From positions 15,803-79,802 of the forward strand of contig CAJUOB010000008.1 of assembly GCA_910587915.1 (NCBI GenBank): a stretch of 64,000 nt of DNA, given 5' to 3'. The position numbers and the translations under genes are program-made. The DNA is from an uncultured Muribaculaceae bacterium (GTDB lineage Bacteria; Bacteroidota; Bacteroidia; Bacteroidales; Muribaculaceae). How positions within the stretch are numbered: position 1 is the first letter of the stretch; each line of letters opens with the position of its first letter. Below, piece by piece: positions 17,887-27,100 of this stretch. The notes under the pieces were generated by a model. It did no database searches. It saw only the letters and a list, made by a program, of their open reading frames with translations, and had not been told where the DNA came from.

Positions 17887-19329
17887 CTACGGTTTTTCAA
17901 TTGTAATTGTATTTAATATCTCGAATGACTTTGCATAAGCCGTAGTGGCGGGCATTTTCACTTTTAAGTCATAATATCCATCCTTAAAGCTAAAGTGCAG
18001 CCAATCAACCTTTGTTAGACTATTAGAATAGAATTCCCGCCAAAACCAACATTCATCAAATTTTCTTGGCCCCGTAAATGTATAAATAGATGTTCTTATT
18101 TCAAAGAAAATGCTCATAAAGCCACTTACAATTGAATAATGATGGACATAACTAGGTGTGCTATTTGCCGGAAAGTTAAGTTTTCCGTATATTATGTACG
18201 GAATACTACCACCGACCAGACCTTTTTTCAATTTAGCGTCATAGCCATAATTAGTGATAGTGCTCGTTAATCTCTCTGGTTTAATTAAAGTCCATCCTGG
18301 AGAATAAGAAGCTGCAGACTCTTCACCTAATTCATATAAAAAGTCAGAGATACTCTGATTTTCCATATATTTAGCTGTTTCAGCAACATCCATTTTCGAC
18401 CAATCTACATACTCCGGATAGCGGTAATAATACATTATTTGTCCTGCGGCCAAGGCTCCACTTCCAGGTAGTGGCTTATAAGAATTAAGATTTTCATCCC
18501 ACCTATATGGGAATGTAGAATTACACCAATAATCCCATTTAGTCAATATCGATTCCTCCCGTACAAATTCTCCAGGAAGAGAACGTCGCAAACCTAGTGC
18601 AAGTTGTTCCCATTCATTCTCATAGAGTATATATGTAAACTGCTCAGTTCCACGCCAACGTTCCAAATCTGCATTATAATCATCCGTCAACGGATCATAT
18701 ACATTAAGAATTTCATAATCCTGATGAGAACTCCATTCAATTATAGAATCCTGACGAATTTGTTGAAGCTCCATCATATCATAATCATCTATTGACCGCG
18801 ACATAGTAGCCAAGCAGCTGTTAGTATACCCAAGCAATCCATTCCAAACATTCATACATGTTGATATAGTATCGTTTTGCAGATAGACTTGTTCCGAGAG
18901 TTTATCCATCATGGCCTCAAGCCAAAAATCCGCAGGGTCGACTGGACTGTCGTTATACTTAAATGACTGACTCTCTCCATATGCCAATAATGGACCATAT
19001 TTCTTAGTTCCACTTATTATCATGAAACCACTTTCATTCGGAAAATTGACGATGTAGGCTAAAGCCTTGCCATCCCTATTCAAAGGGATTATTTCAGCCG
19101 ACTCGACACTTCGTGAGTGACGAAGATTTTTCGCGAAAGAAGAACTTTCGGCAAGTTTAGAAATCAAAGCTACTACTTCATTGCTGTTCACGTAGACACT
19201 GTCTACCACTTGCTCAGAGGGGAATTCGGGAATTGAAACTACCGGCTGCTCGAATTGCACCATTTCATCGGTACAAGAACAAGCCAAGCCTAGCAGGATT
19301 GTGAAATAAAATAAATAGTAGTTCTTCAT
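17887..19329 (-). CDS. C10 (streptopain-like) peptidase homologue, probable pseudoenzyme lipoprotein
   Basis: This 480-residue lipoprotein (MKNYYLFYFTILLGLACSC) starts at 19329, downstream of a perfect promoter. Residues about 50-190 form a Spi/streptopain-type propeptide (ALAYIVNFPNESGFMIISG, GPLLAYGES). The C10 core follows, but the nucleophile block reads PGSGALAAGQIMYYYRYP where C10 enzymes have G-C-x-A/T. Ser290 therefore replaces the catalytic Cys. The active-site His seems kept (His397, VHHYSIVSGF), while the usual NWGWGG block is missing near the C-terminus. By these residues it should not be an active cysteine protease. The gene is clearly richer in A+T than korA and nadA on either side. 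A homologous, broken copy lies at 33727-35166. Confidence 0.8.
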   Translation of the reverse strand: MKNYYLFYFTILLGLACSCTDEMVQFEQPVVSIPEFPSEQVVDSVYVNSNEVVALISKLAESSSFAKNLRHSRSVESAEIIPLNRDGKALAYIVNFPNESGFMIISGTKKYGPLLAYGESQSFKYNDSPVDPADFWLEAMMDKLSEQVYLQNDTISTCMNVWNGLLGYTNSCLATMSRSIDDYDMMELQQIRQDSIIEWSSHQDYEILNVYDPLTDDYNADLERWRGTEQFTYILYENEWEQLALGLRRSLPGEFVREESILTKWDYWCNSTFPYRWDENLNSYKPLPGSGALAAGQIMYYYRYPEYVDWSKMDVAETAKYMENQSISDFLYELGEESAASYSPGWTLIKPERLTSTITNYGYDAKLKKGLVGGSIPYIIYGKLNFPANSTPSYVHHYSIVSGFMSIFFEIRTSIYTFTGPRKFDECWFWREFYSNSLTKVDWLHFSFKDGYYDLKVKMPATTAYAKSFEILNTITIEKP

Positions 19330-19377
19330 AGATATTAGGATTAAGGGGTGATACGTCATCTGGATTTAGACTCGCTT

Positions 19378-19408
19378 CAAAGATACTATTTTTCATAGAA
19401 ATAAGCAA
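19378..19408 (-). promoter_or_regulatory. Promoter of the first C10 cassette
   Basis: On the minus strand TTG (19408-19406), a 20-base spacer and TATCTTTG (19385-19378) match the Bacteroidetes consensus. The box lies 48 bases before the ATG at 19329, which supports that start over an upstream one. Confidence 0.7.
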
Positions 19409-19590
19409 GAACAAAATGTTTATTTATCTTTTTTAACATTTGACAGATATAACCACCTCTATCAATCTATTACACCCCATCGAAGCTTATGGCCTAAAAA
19501 TAATTTTTCGAACGCCATCCACAACATACCGTAGCGCCGGAACAAGCTAAAAATAATAAGAGCACGAGCGAGTTTTTCGCGGTTTTTGTG

Positions 19591-19598
19591 TACTTTTG
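19591..19598 (+). promoter_or_regulatory. Candidate -7 element for nadA
   Basis: TACTTTTG matches TAnnTTTG and lies 20 bases before the nadA ATG at 19619, showing that an ATG at 19586 is not the start. No clear -33 box is present. Confidence 0.5.
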
Positions 19599-19618
19599 CA
19601 GGCGATAAACCATACGCT

Positions 19619-20581
19619 ATGAATCATTGTGTATCAGGGGCAGGCGCCGACGAGGCGTTGCGCCGTGAAATATTACAGTTGAAAAAGGACAAGAATGCCG
19701 TTATCCTTGCCCATTATTACGTCGACGGTGCCATTCAGGACATCGCCGATTATATAGGCGACTCGCTCGCTCTCGCTCAGAAAGCGGCAGAGTACTGCGC
19801 CGATGCCGACATTATAGTGATGTGCGGCGTGCATTTCATGGGCGAGACCGTGAAGGTGCTGTGTCCCGACAAAAAAGTTCTCGTGCCCGATGCCGAAGCA
19901 GGCTGCTCGCTCGCCGACAGCTGCCCGGCAGCCGACTTCGAGGCTTTCATCGCCAGGCATCCGGGCCACACCGTGGTGTCGTATGTCAACACGTCGATAG
20001 GTGTCAAAGCCCTCACCGACATCCTTGTCACCAGCGGCAATGCGCGTAAGATCATCGACTCACTCCCTGCCGATGAAAAAATAATATTCGGCCCCGACCG
20101 CAATCTCGGGGGATATATCAATGCCGAAACCGGCCGCGACATGGTGCTGTGGGATGGCGCATGCCATGTACACGAGCGTTTTTCGCCCGAAGCCATAGCA
20201 GCCCTCAAGGAAGCGCACCCCGACGCACCCGTACTCGTTCATCCCGAATGTAGCCGCCCGGTACGTCTTATGGCCGACAAGCTCGGCTCTACCGCTGCAC
20301 TGCTCGACTATGCCATAGCCAGCGACGCCACAGAATTCATAGTGGCAACCGAAAGCGGCATCCTGCACCAGATGCGCAAGAAAGCCCCGGGCAAAACCTT
20401 CATTGCCGTTCCCCCGGTCGACAGCACATGCGGATGCAACGAGTGCGCATATATGAAACTCAACACCCTCGGCAAGCTGCGCGACTGTCTGGCGGCCGAA
20501 GCACCCGAAATAAAAATCGACGAGAATCTGCGTCAGAAAGCTCTCCGCCCTATCCGGCGCATGCTCGAACTCTCAAAATAA
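19619..20581 (+). CDS. nadA: Quinolinate synthase
   Basis: This 320-residue enzyme condenses iminoaspartate with dihydroxyacetone phosphate to form quinolinate in NAD synthesis. Three 4Fe-4S ligand cysteines are visible: in VMCGVHFMGE, in HPECSRP and in STCGCNECAYMK. Also present are LAHYYVDGAIQDIADYIGDS and PDRNLGG. The start at 19619 follows a -7 element; an in-frame ATG at 19586 lies upstream of that element. NadB and NadC, the usual partners, are not in this window. It leads a plus-strand run with leuS 43 bases downstream. Confidence 0.97.
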   Translation: MNHCVSGAGADEALRREILQLKKDKNAVILAHYYVDGAIQDIADYIGDSLALAQKAAEYCADADIIVMCGVHFMGETVKVLCPDKKVLVPDAEAGCSLADSCPAADFEAFIARHPGHTVVSYVNTSIGVKALTDILVTSGNARKIIDSLPADEKIIFGPDRNLGGYINAETGRDMVLWDGACHVHERFSPEAIAALKEAHPDAPVLVHPECSRPVRLMADKLGSTAALLDYAIASDATEFIVATESGILHQMRKKAPGKTFIAVPPVDSTCGCNECAYMKLNTLGKLRDCLAAEAPEIKIDENLRQKALRPIRRMLELSK

Positions 20582-20624
20582 TTCACCTCACAACTCGGCC
20601 TCAAAGCCACACAGCCACATAACA

Positions 20625-23396
20625 ATGGAATACAATCATAAAGAAATAGAGAGCCAAGTGGCTCAGTACTGGAAAGACCGCAACATATATCACGTGGAGA
20701 TAGACCATGCCAAGCCCAAATACTATGTGCTCGACATGTTCCCCTACCCTTCGGGCGCCGGACTCCACGTAGGCCATCCCCTGGGCTACATCGCCAGCGA
20801 TATTGTGGCCCGCTACAAACGTCTGCAAGGATTCAATGTGCTCCACCCCATGGGATACGACGCCTATGGACTTCCTGCCGAGCAATATGCCATCCAGACC
20901 GGTCAGCACCCCGAGGTGACAACCCGCATAAACACAGCCCGCTACCGCAGCCAGCTCGATAAGATCGGCTTCAGCTTCGACTGGGACCGCGAAATACGCA
21001 CATGCGACCCTGAGTTCTACCGCTGGACCCAGTGGGCATTCCTGAAAATGTTCGGCTCCTACTACGACAAAAACGCCGACCGTGCCATGCCCGTGGAAAA
21101 ACTCGTGGAGCATTTCGAAAAGAACGGCACCGACGGGGTCAACGCCGCATGCACCAAGGAGCTTCATTTCTCCGCTGCAGAATGGGCCGCCATGACCGAC
21201 CGGCAGAAGAGCGACACCCTGATGAACTACCGCCTCGCATACCTCGCCAACACCATGGTGAACTGGTGCCCCAAACTCGGCACCGTGCTCGCCAACGACG
21301 AAGTGAGCGAAGGCCTTTCGGTACGCGGCGGCTATCCCGTAGAACAAAAAGAAATGTGGCAGTGGTGTCTTCGCGTATCGGCCTATGCCGAGCGTCTGCT
21401 CGAAGGACTCAACCGCATCGACTGGTCGGAATCCATAAAGGAAACACAACGCAACTGGATCGGCCGCTCCGAAGGCGCCGAGATGCACTTCAGCATCGAC
21501 GGCCGCGATGACATCGACCTCGAGATATTCACCACCCGTGCCGACACCGTATTCGGAGTCACATTCATGGTCCTGGCGCCGGAAAGCAAATATGTGAAGG
21601 AGCTCACCACTCCGGAGCAGAAATCTGCTGTCGACGCATACCTCGATACCATCAAGCATCGCACCGAGCGCGAGCGCATGATCGATAAGAAAGTCACAGG
21701 CGTATTCAGCGGAAGCTACGCCATCAATCCCCTCTCAGGCAAGAAAATACCCGTATACATCAGCGACTATGTGCTCGCCGGATACGGCACAGGCGCAATC
21801 ATGGCCGTTCCGGCACACGACAGCCGCGACTATGCCTTCGCCCGCCACTTCGACCTGCCTGTCATACCCCTCATCGAAGGTGCCGATGTAAGCGAAGAGA
21901 GCTTCGACGCTAAAGAAGGCACTATGATCAACAGCGACGGCCCCGAACTGAAACTCAACGGCCTTAGCGTGAAAGACGCTATCGCCGCTACAAAACGCTT
22001 CATCGAAGAAAAAGGAATCGGACGCGTGAAGACAAACTACCGTCTCCGCGACGCCATATTCAGCCGCCAGCGCTACTGGGGTGAGCCTATACCTATCTGC
22101 TACGTAGACGGCATCCCCACGCCCTACAACAATCTCCCCCTCGAACTCCCCGAGGTCGACAAATACCTGCCCACCGAAACCGGAGAGCCTCCGCTGGGCC
22201 GCGCCAAGAACTGGCACACCCCCGAAGGCTACCCATTGGAGCTCAACACCATGCCTGGTTTCGCAGGTTCTTCAGCCTACTATCTGCGCTACATGGACCC
22301 GCGCAATGAAAATGCACTTGTGAGCCGCGAGGCCGACGAATACTGGCGCGCTGTCGACCTCTACATCGGCGGTAGCGAACATGCCACAGGTCACCTCATC
22401 TACAGCCGATTCTGGAATAAGTTCCTCTACGACTACAACGAAGTAGTCGACGATGAGCCCTTCCACAAACTCATCAACCAGGGCATGATCCAAGGCCGCA
22501 CCAGCTTCGTATACCGCATCAACGGCACCAACAAATATGTCAGCGCCGGTCTTCGCGATCAGTACGAGACCCAGCCCATCCGTGTGGACATCAACATGGT
22601 GAGCAACGACGTGCTCGACACCGAGGCATTCCGTGCATGGCGTCCCGAATTCGCCGATGCCGAATTCGTGCTCGAGGACGGCCGATACATCTGCGGACAT
22701 GCGGTGGAAAAAATGTCGAAATCGATGCACAATGTCGTCAACCCCGACGACATGGTCGAACGCTATGGTGCCGACACTCTCCGTCTCTACGAAATGTTCC
22801 TCGGCCCGCTCGAGGCAAGCAAGCCTTGGGACACCAACGGCATCGACGGCGTATTCCGCTTCATCAAAAAATTCTGGGGCCTCTACTGGCGTGGCAACGA
22901 TTGCCTTGTCGACACATCCGCACCCACACGCGAAAACCTCAAGAGCCTCCACAAACTCATCAAGAAAGTAACATCCGATATCGACGGTTTCTCGTTCAAC
23001 ACTTCTGTGGCCGCGTTCATGATATGCATCAACGAGCTCGCCCAGCAGAAATGCCGCTCCCGCGAAATCCTCGAACCGCTCGCAGTCGTACTCGCTCCCT
23101 TTGCACCTTTCGTGGCCGAGGCACTGTGGCAGGGCGCTCTCGGACACGACAGCAGCGTATGCGACGCACGCTGGCCCGAGTACAACGAGGAATGGCTCAA
23201 GGAGAACGAGGTGACCATGGCCGTATCGTTCAACGGCAAGGCACGCTTCAACATCACCGTACCTGTCGACATGCCTCGCGAAGAAGTCGAAAAGACTGCC
23301 CTCGAGGCCGAAGGCGCTGCCAAATGGCTCGAAGGAAAGACTGTCCGCAAGATCATCGTAGTCCCCGGCAAGATTGTCAACATCGTGGTAGCCTAA
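20625..23396 (+). CDS. leuS: Leucine--tRNA ligase
   Basis: This 923-residue class I synthetase has the HIGH-type motif HVGH in PSGAGLHVGHPLGY (about residue 47) and KMSKS in VEKMSKSMHNVVNPDD (about residue 700). The CP1 editing domain contains TRADTVFGVTFMVLAPE and GTGAIMAVPAHDSRDYAFA, including the conserved editing aspartate region. Length is normal for the Bacteroidetes enzyme. It lies between nadA and rdgB, and 34 bases separate it from rdgB. Confidence 0.98.
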   Translation: MEYNHKEIESQVAQYWKDRNIYHVEIDHAKPKYYVLDMFPYPSGAGLHVGHPLGYIASDIVARYKRLQGFNVLHPMGYDAYGLPAEQYAIQTGQHPEVTTRINTARYRSQLDKIGFSFDWDREIRTCDPEFYRWTQWAFLKMFGSYYDKNADRAMPVEKLVEHFEKNGTDGVNAACTKELHFSAAEWAAMTDRQKSDTLMNYRLAYLANTMVNWCPKLGTVLANDEVSEGLSVRGGYPVEQKEMWQWCLRVSAYAERLLEGLNRIDWSESIKETQRNWIGRSEGAEMHFSIDGRDDIDLEIFTTRADTVFGVTFMVLAPESKYVKELTTPEQKSAVDAYLDTIKHRTERERMIDKKVTGVFSGSYAINPLSGKKIPVYISDYVLAGYGTGAIMAVPAHDSRDYAFARHFDLPVIPLIEGADVSEESFDAKEGTMINSDGPELKLNGLSVKDAIAATKRFIEEKGIGRVKTNYRLRDAIFSRQRYWGEPIPICYVDGIPTPYNNLPLELPEVDKYLPTETGEPPLGRAKNWHTPEGYPLELNTMPGFAGSSAYYLRYMDPRNENALVSREADEYWRAVDLYIGGSEHATGHLIYSRFWNKFLYDYNEVVDDEPFHKLINQGMIQGRTSFVYRINGTNKYVSAGLRDQYETQPIRVDINMVSNDVLDTEAFRAWRPEFADAEFVLEDGRYICGHAVEKMSKSMHNVVNPDDMVERYGADTLRLYEMFLGPLEASKPWDTNGIDGVFRFIKKFWGLYWRGNDCLVDTSAPTRENLKSLHKLIKKVTSDIDGFSFNTSVAAFMICINELAQQKCRSREILEPLAVVLAPFAPFVAEALWQGALGHDSSVCDARWPEYNEEWLKENEVTMAVSFNGKARFNITVPVDMPREEVEKTALEAEGAAKWLEGKTVRKIIVVPGKIVNIVVA

Positions 23397-23430
23397 GGCA
23401 ATAAGCTATGCCGACGTCCGTTATTTCTTT

Positions 23431-24015
23431 ATGCGACAAATAGTTTTTGCAAGCAACAACTCACACAAACTGCGCGAGCTCCGCGAAATCCTCGGCGAGG
23501 GTTTCGAGGTGCTCGGGCTTGCCGATATCGGTTGCCACGACGATATTCCCGAAACGGCCGAAACCTTCGAGGGTAATGCCCTGCTGAAGGCACGCTTCGT
23601 GAAAGAACACTATGGCTACGACTGCTTCGCCGACGACTCCGGCCTCGAAGTCGACGCTCTCGGTGGCGCTCCTGGCATATACAGCGCACGCTATGCCGGC
23701 GGCGAGGGGCACGACAGTGCCGCCAACAATGCCCGATTGCTGCGCGAGCTCGACGGCATAACCGACCGTCGTGCCCGGTTCCGCACCGCAATAGCCCTGC
23801 TTATCGGAGACGATGCTCCGCGCTACTTCAATGGCAGCGTCGAGGGCACCATCCTCACAGAAGAGCATGGCGCGGGCGGCTTCGGCTACGATCCTCTGTT
23901 CCAACCTCTGGGCTGGGACAAGACCTTCGCCGAGGCTACTCCCGAAGAGAAAAATGCAGTAAGTCATCGTGGCCGTGCCGTGAGAGAACTTGCAAGCTAT
24001 CTGGAGTCGCTCTGA
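23431..24015 (+). CDS. rdgB: RdgB/HAM1 family non-canonical purine NTP pyrophosphatase
   Basis: This 194-residue house-cleaning enzyme hydrolyses ITP, dITP and XTP to the monophosphate plus PPi. Family signatures are the N-terminal FASNNSHKLRELREILG, the metal-binding DDSGLEVDALGGAPGIYSAR, and the C-terminal GGFGYDPLFQP and SHRGRAVREL. It lies between leuS and porZ, with gaps of about 30 bases that suggest one transcript. Confidence 0.97.
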   Translation: MRQIVFASNNSHKLRELREILGEGFEVLGLADIGCHDDIPETAETFEGNALLKARFVKEHYGYDCFADDSGLEVDALGGAPGIYSARYAGGEGHDSAANNARLLRELDGITDRRARFRTAIALLIGDDAPRYFNGSVEGTILTEEHGAGGFGYDPLFQPLGWDKTFAEATPEEKNAVSHRGRAVRELASYLESL

Positions 24016-24047
24016 CGATAACCGACCATTACCGATTCTCTCTACCG

Positions 24048-26480
24048 ATGATTAAAAAAGCGATTTTTCTTTTTGCCATAGCCATATGCTCGGTCCTGTT
24101 TCCCGCTGTCATGCACGCCGCAACCGACATGTCGGGACGATGGAGCATGTTCCCATGCATAGGCTACGACATTACCAAAGTCATCGAATCGCCCGACAAG
24201 GTCTACGCCGTATCTAACGGCAATCTCTTCTCCCGCGGACTCGATGATGACGAGATATACCTATACTCCACAAGCAACAAGCTGTCGGATACCGGTGTGA
24301 CCGATATCTACTACAATCCTGCCGGAAAATATCTGCTCATCACCTACTCCAACGGCAACATCGACCTCCTCTACGACGACGGCCGCGTGGCCAACCTGCC
24401 CGAAATAAAGGACGCCGTGATTTCCGCAGGCCATGGCATAAATCACGCAGCCTTTGCCGACAACCGCATCTACCTTGCCACCGATTTCGGCATAGCCGTA
24501 TACGATGAAGCCAAGCTCGAGGTCATCGATTCTGGAATATACAACCGCAAGGCGACACACCTGCTTCCAATGGGCGACAATCTGCTGTTGATTATCGACC
24601 AGACTGCCTATGTCTCGTCTAAAAAAGAAAAGCACCACTCCTTCGACAGTTTCCGGGAGCTTATCAACCTATGGTGCAAGGATGTCGCTCCCCTCAACGA
24701 AACATCGGTGGCCTACAACCATAGCTCAGGCCTATATCGAGCCATATTTGACTTCGAAAAAGGCTCGGTCGACCGTATAGGCTATGGAATAAAGCCAACG
24801 CACGATAAGCTCCTCACCCAATCCGACGGCTCCGTAATTGCATACGACGCCAACCGGATCTACACCGCCGGCCCCGACGGTATTGAAAACTCTTGCGATA
24901 TTCCCGAAGCGCTTTCGGGCACAACTCTATTTGTAAACGACGGCACTTCCTCGGTGTGGGGAGTCGATATCGACGGCATCGGCCACTATGACCTCTCGAA
25001 AAGCTCTCCGACGGTACTCATGCAGCCATTTCGCCCCGAAGCGCTCACCGTCGACCAAGCGGTGCACTTCTCATGGAGCAACGACGGCGACAGGCTGTAC
25101 ATCACGCGCCATACTCCGACACAATATCTCATAAACGGAAGTGTCGACGATTTCAGCGGAATCCAGACTGTCAACCGCTACGAACCGGCCACCGGAAAAA
25201 TAACCGACCTCACCGTGCGAAATTTCGACCCGTCCGACATAGCTCCAAGCATGGCATCGCAACAGCGCAATACCGGTTGGGATGGACTTGTGGGAGGCCC
25301 GAGCCGCGTGATCGAGGATCCCGACGATCCCGATGTCTGGTATCAGGCTTTCAACGGGCAGCCTTTCTTCGTGTTCCGTGGCAATGAAGTCGAGGCATCT
25401 TTCAACAGCACAAACTGCTACAACACCACCGGCTCCCCACGCGGATACAACGTATCTATCGACCCGGAAGGAAACCTATGGTTGGGCATCGGACACAATA
25501 TTGCAGCAAAAGCCACATTCCTCATCCTGCCGGCGGCCAAACGTCGTGGCGACCTGAAGGCCGTAACGAAGTCCGACTTCATCCATCTGTCGACCGGCGA
25601 CTTTGTCGGCACACGCGACCTGTCGGCTCTGTTCTGCAAACGCTCCAACATAGTCTTCGTTTCGGTAGGCGAAGCGCGCAAAGGCTTCTATGTAATCGAC
25701 ACAAAAGGCACGTACACCGACTTTTCCGACGACGATGTGGTGTACAATCCTTCATTCCGCGACTCCGAAGGCCACGAACTAAACGCCGAAGCACTCCCCT
25801 ATGCAGTCGAGGACAATACCGGCCAGATATGGTGTCCTTCGGCCGTCGGACCTCTGGTGATACAGCGCCCGGCCGAGGCCCTCAGCCCCAACTTCGGTTT
25901 CAAGCGCCCGATCGTACCACGCAACGATGGTACTCCCTACGGCGATTATCTCCTCGACGGTGTGAAAGTGACCCGCATAGCAGTCGACCCATCCAACCGC
26001 AAATGGCTTGCCACCGAAACCGATGGCGTATATCTGGTAAATGCCGACGGAACCGAAATAATAGCCCACTACAATAATTCCAACTCACCCCTGATGTCGA
26101 ACAACGTATACGCCGTTACATGCGATCCTCACAGCAATCGCGTGTACTTCGGCACGGCCGACGGCATGTATATGTTCGACAGCGACTCCTCTCCGGCGGC
26201 CGAGGACTATTCCGACGTCTACGCATACCCCAACCCGGTACGCCCCGAATACACCGGATGGATCACCATCGCCGGACTTAAGGACAACTCCCTCGTAAAA
26301 ATTGCAGACATCGCCGGAAATGTATTTTTCCAAGGCCGCTCCGAAGGCGGCATGATAAGCTGGGACGGCTGCAACAGTGCCGGAGAGCGTGTGCGTACTG
26401 GAGTGTACTTCGTGTTCGCATCTGAAAATGCCGACGGCTCGTCTTCGGGAGCCGTGACTAAAATCATGGTTGTTAACTGA
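24048..26480 (+). CDS. porZ: PorZ-type beta-propeller protein of the type IX secretion attachment complex
   Basis: This 810-residue exported protein has a signal peptide ending near MHAA. Two seven-bladed-type propeller regions follow. The first is marked by NKLSDTGVTDIYYNPAGKYL, TYSNGNIDLLYDDGR and LATDFGIAVYDE, the pattern of the PorZ N-terminal propeller. The second has two-component-regulator-like repeats, for example VTRIAVDPSNRKWLATETDG. The C-terminal Ig-like sorting domain reads AYPNPVRPEYTGWITIAGL and ends GVYFVFASENADG. PorZ works with PorU, PorV and PorQ on the cell surface to process and attach T9SS cargo; PorU is at 29772-33170. The length is close to known PorZ. Confidence 0.85.
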   Translation: MIKKAIFLFAIAICSVLFPAVMHAATDMSGRWSMFPCIGYDITKVIESPDKVYAVSNGNLFSRGLDDDEIYLYSTSNKLSDTGVTDIYYNPAGKYLLITYSNGNIDLLYDDGRVANLPEIKDAVISAGHGINHAAFADNRIYLATDFGIAVYDEAKLEVIDSGIYNRKATHLLPMGDNLLLIIDQTAYVSSKKEKHHSFDSFRELINLWCKDVAPLNETSVAYNHSSGLYRAIFDFEKGSVDRIGYGIKPTHDKLLTQSDGSVIAYDANRIYTAGPDGIENSCDIPEALSGTTLFVNDGTSSVWGVDIDGIGHYDLSKSSPTVLMQPFRPEALTVDQAVHFSWSNDGDRLYITRHTPTQYLINGSVDDFSGIQTVNRYEPATGKITDLTVRNFDPSDIAPSMASQQRNTGWDGLVGGPSRVIEDPDDPDVWYQAFNGQPFFVFRGNEVEASFNSTNCYNTTGSPRGYNVSIDPEGNLWLGIGHNIAAKATFLILPAAKRRGDLKAVTKSDFIHLSTGDFVGTRDLSALFCKRSNIVFVSVGEARKGFYVIDTKGTYTDFSDDDVVYNPSFRDSEGHELNAEALPYAVEDNTGQIWCPSAVGPLVIQRPAEALSPNFGFKRPIVPRNDGTPYGDYLLDGVKVTRIAVDPSNRKWLATETDGVYLVNADGTEIIAHYNNSNSPLMSNNVYAVTCDPHSNRVYFGTADGMYMFDSDSSPAAEDYSDVYAYPNPVRPEYTGWITIAGLKDNSLVKIADIAGNVFFQGRSEGGMISWDGCNSAGERVRTGVYFVFASENADGSSSGAVTKIMVVN

Positions 26481-26481
26481 T

Positions 26482-27012
26482 ATGGATCATACATCTTTGC
26501 GCTACACCGATGAGCGCGACAAAACATATGGACTCGCCGGAATGGCCATTACACTGGTGGCTATCGACGGCGAAAAATACCTGTGCGAAATCAATCTCGA
26601 CGCCGATGCCGGCGAAGGAATTGTCATGACACACGACTATGGCTTCAAAGGAAATCCGCGCATGTCGGCCCGCATCATATGGGAGCAGACCCTGGCAGAA
26701 CTTCGCATGACAACTTCCATGACACTCGGAAACATAGCATGCCGCCGCTACGTGCTCGGACACCGCGACATCGACCAGGCCGATATCACCCCCGTGCGCG
26801 AAGCCGTTCGCCTCGAAGGGCTCGACCACTGCGGCCTCGACAATGATGAGGCCGACCGCCTGTTCGACAGTTGCCTCAGCTATGTGCGCCGCGTATTCCG
26901 TCATTCGGGTGTGCAGGAAGTAGCCCACACTTTCGCAGGCCATATAAGCCGCCGCCGCACTCTCTCGGGTGCCGAGGCGATAGAAATACTAAGCTCTCTC
27001 GGCCTCTCCTGA
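26482..27012 (+). CDS. Conserved hypothetical protein, function unknown
   Basis: This 176-residue soluble protein has no signal peptide and no domain I can name. Its N-terminal third is beta-rich (YGLAGMAITLVAIDGEKYLC, INLDADAGEGIVMTHDYGFK) and its C-terminal half is helical with many charged residues (LDNDEADRLFDSCLSYVRRVF). The ATG at 26482 is one base after the porZ stop, so it is translationally coupled to porZ; an in-frame ATG at 26470 would overlap porZ. A role near T9SS is only a guess from position. Confidence 0.75.
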   Translation: MDHTSLRYTDERDKTYGLAGMAITLVAIDGEKYLCEINLDADAGEGIVMTHDYGFKGNPRMSARIIWEQTLAELRMTTSMTLGNIACRRYVLGHRDIDQADITPVREAVRLEGLDHCGLDNDEADRLFDSCLSYVRRVFRHSGVQEVAHTFAGHISRRRTLSGAEAIEILSSLGLS

Positions 27013-27100
27013 CAAAGACCTTATCTGAAATTTTTGAAGCATGTCCGGAAGAACATGGTGTGCAATGCATCCGATCCGGACGTGTCTAATTTCATAAATC

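Noticed and set aside
19586..19619. Upstream ATG as the nadA start
   Set aside because: The -7 element TACTTTTG lies between this ATG and the one at 19619, so the upstream ATG would not be on the transcript.
22272..23147. A 291-codon minus-strand frame opposite leuS
   Set aside because: It is a shadow of the leuS coding sequence with repeated Val/Glu/His patterns and no family features.
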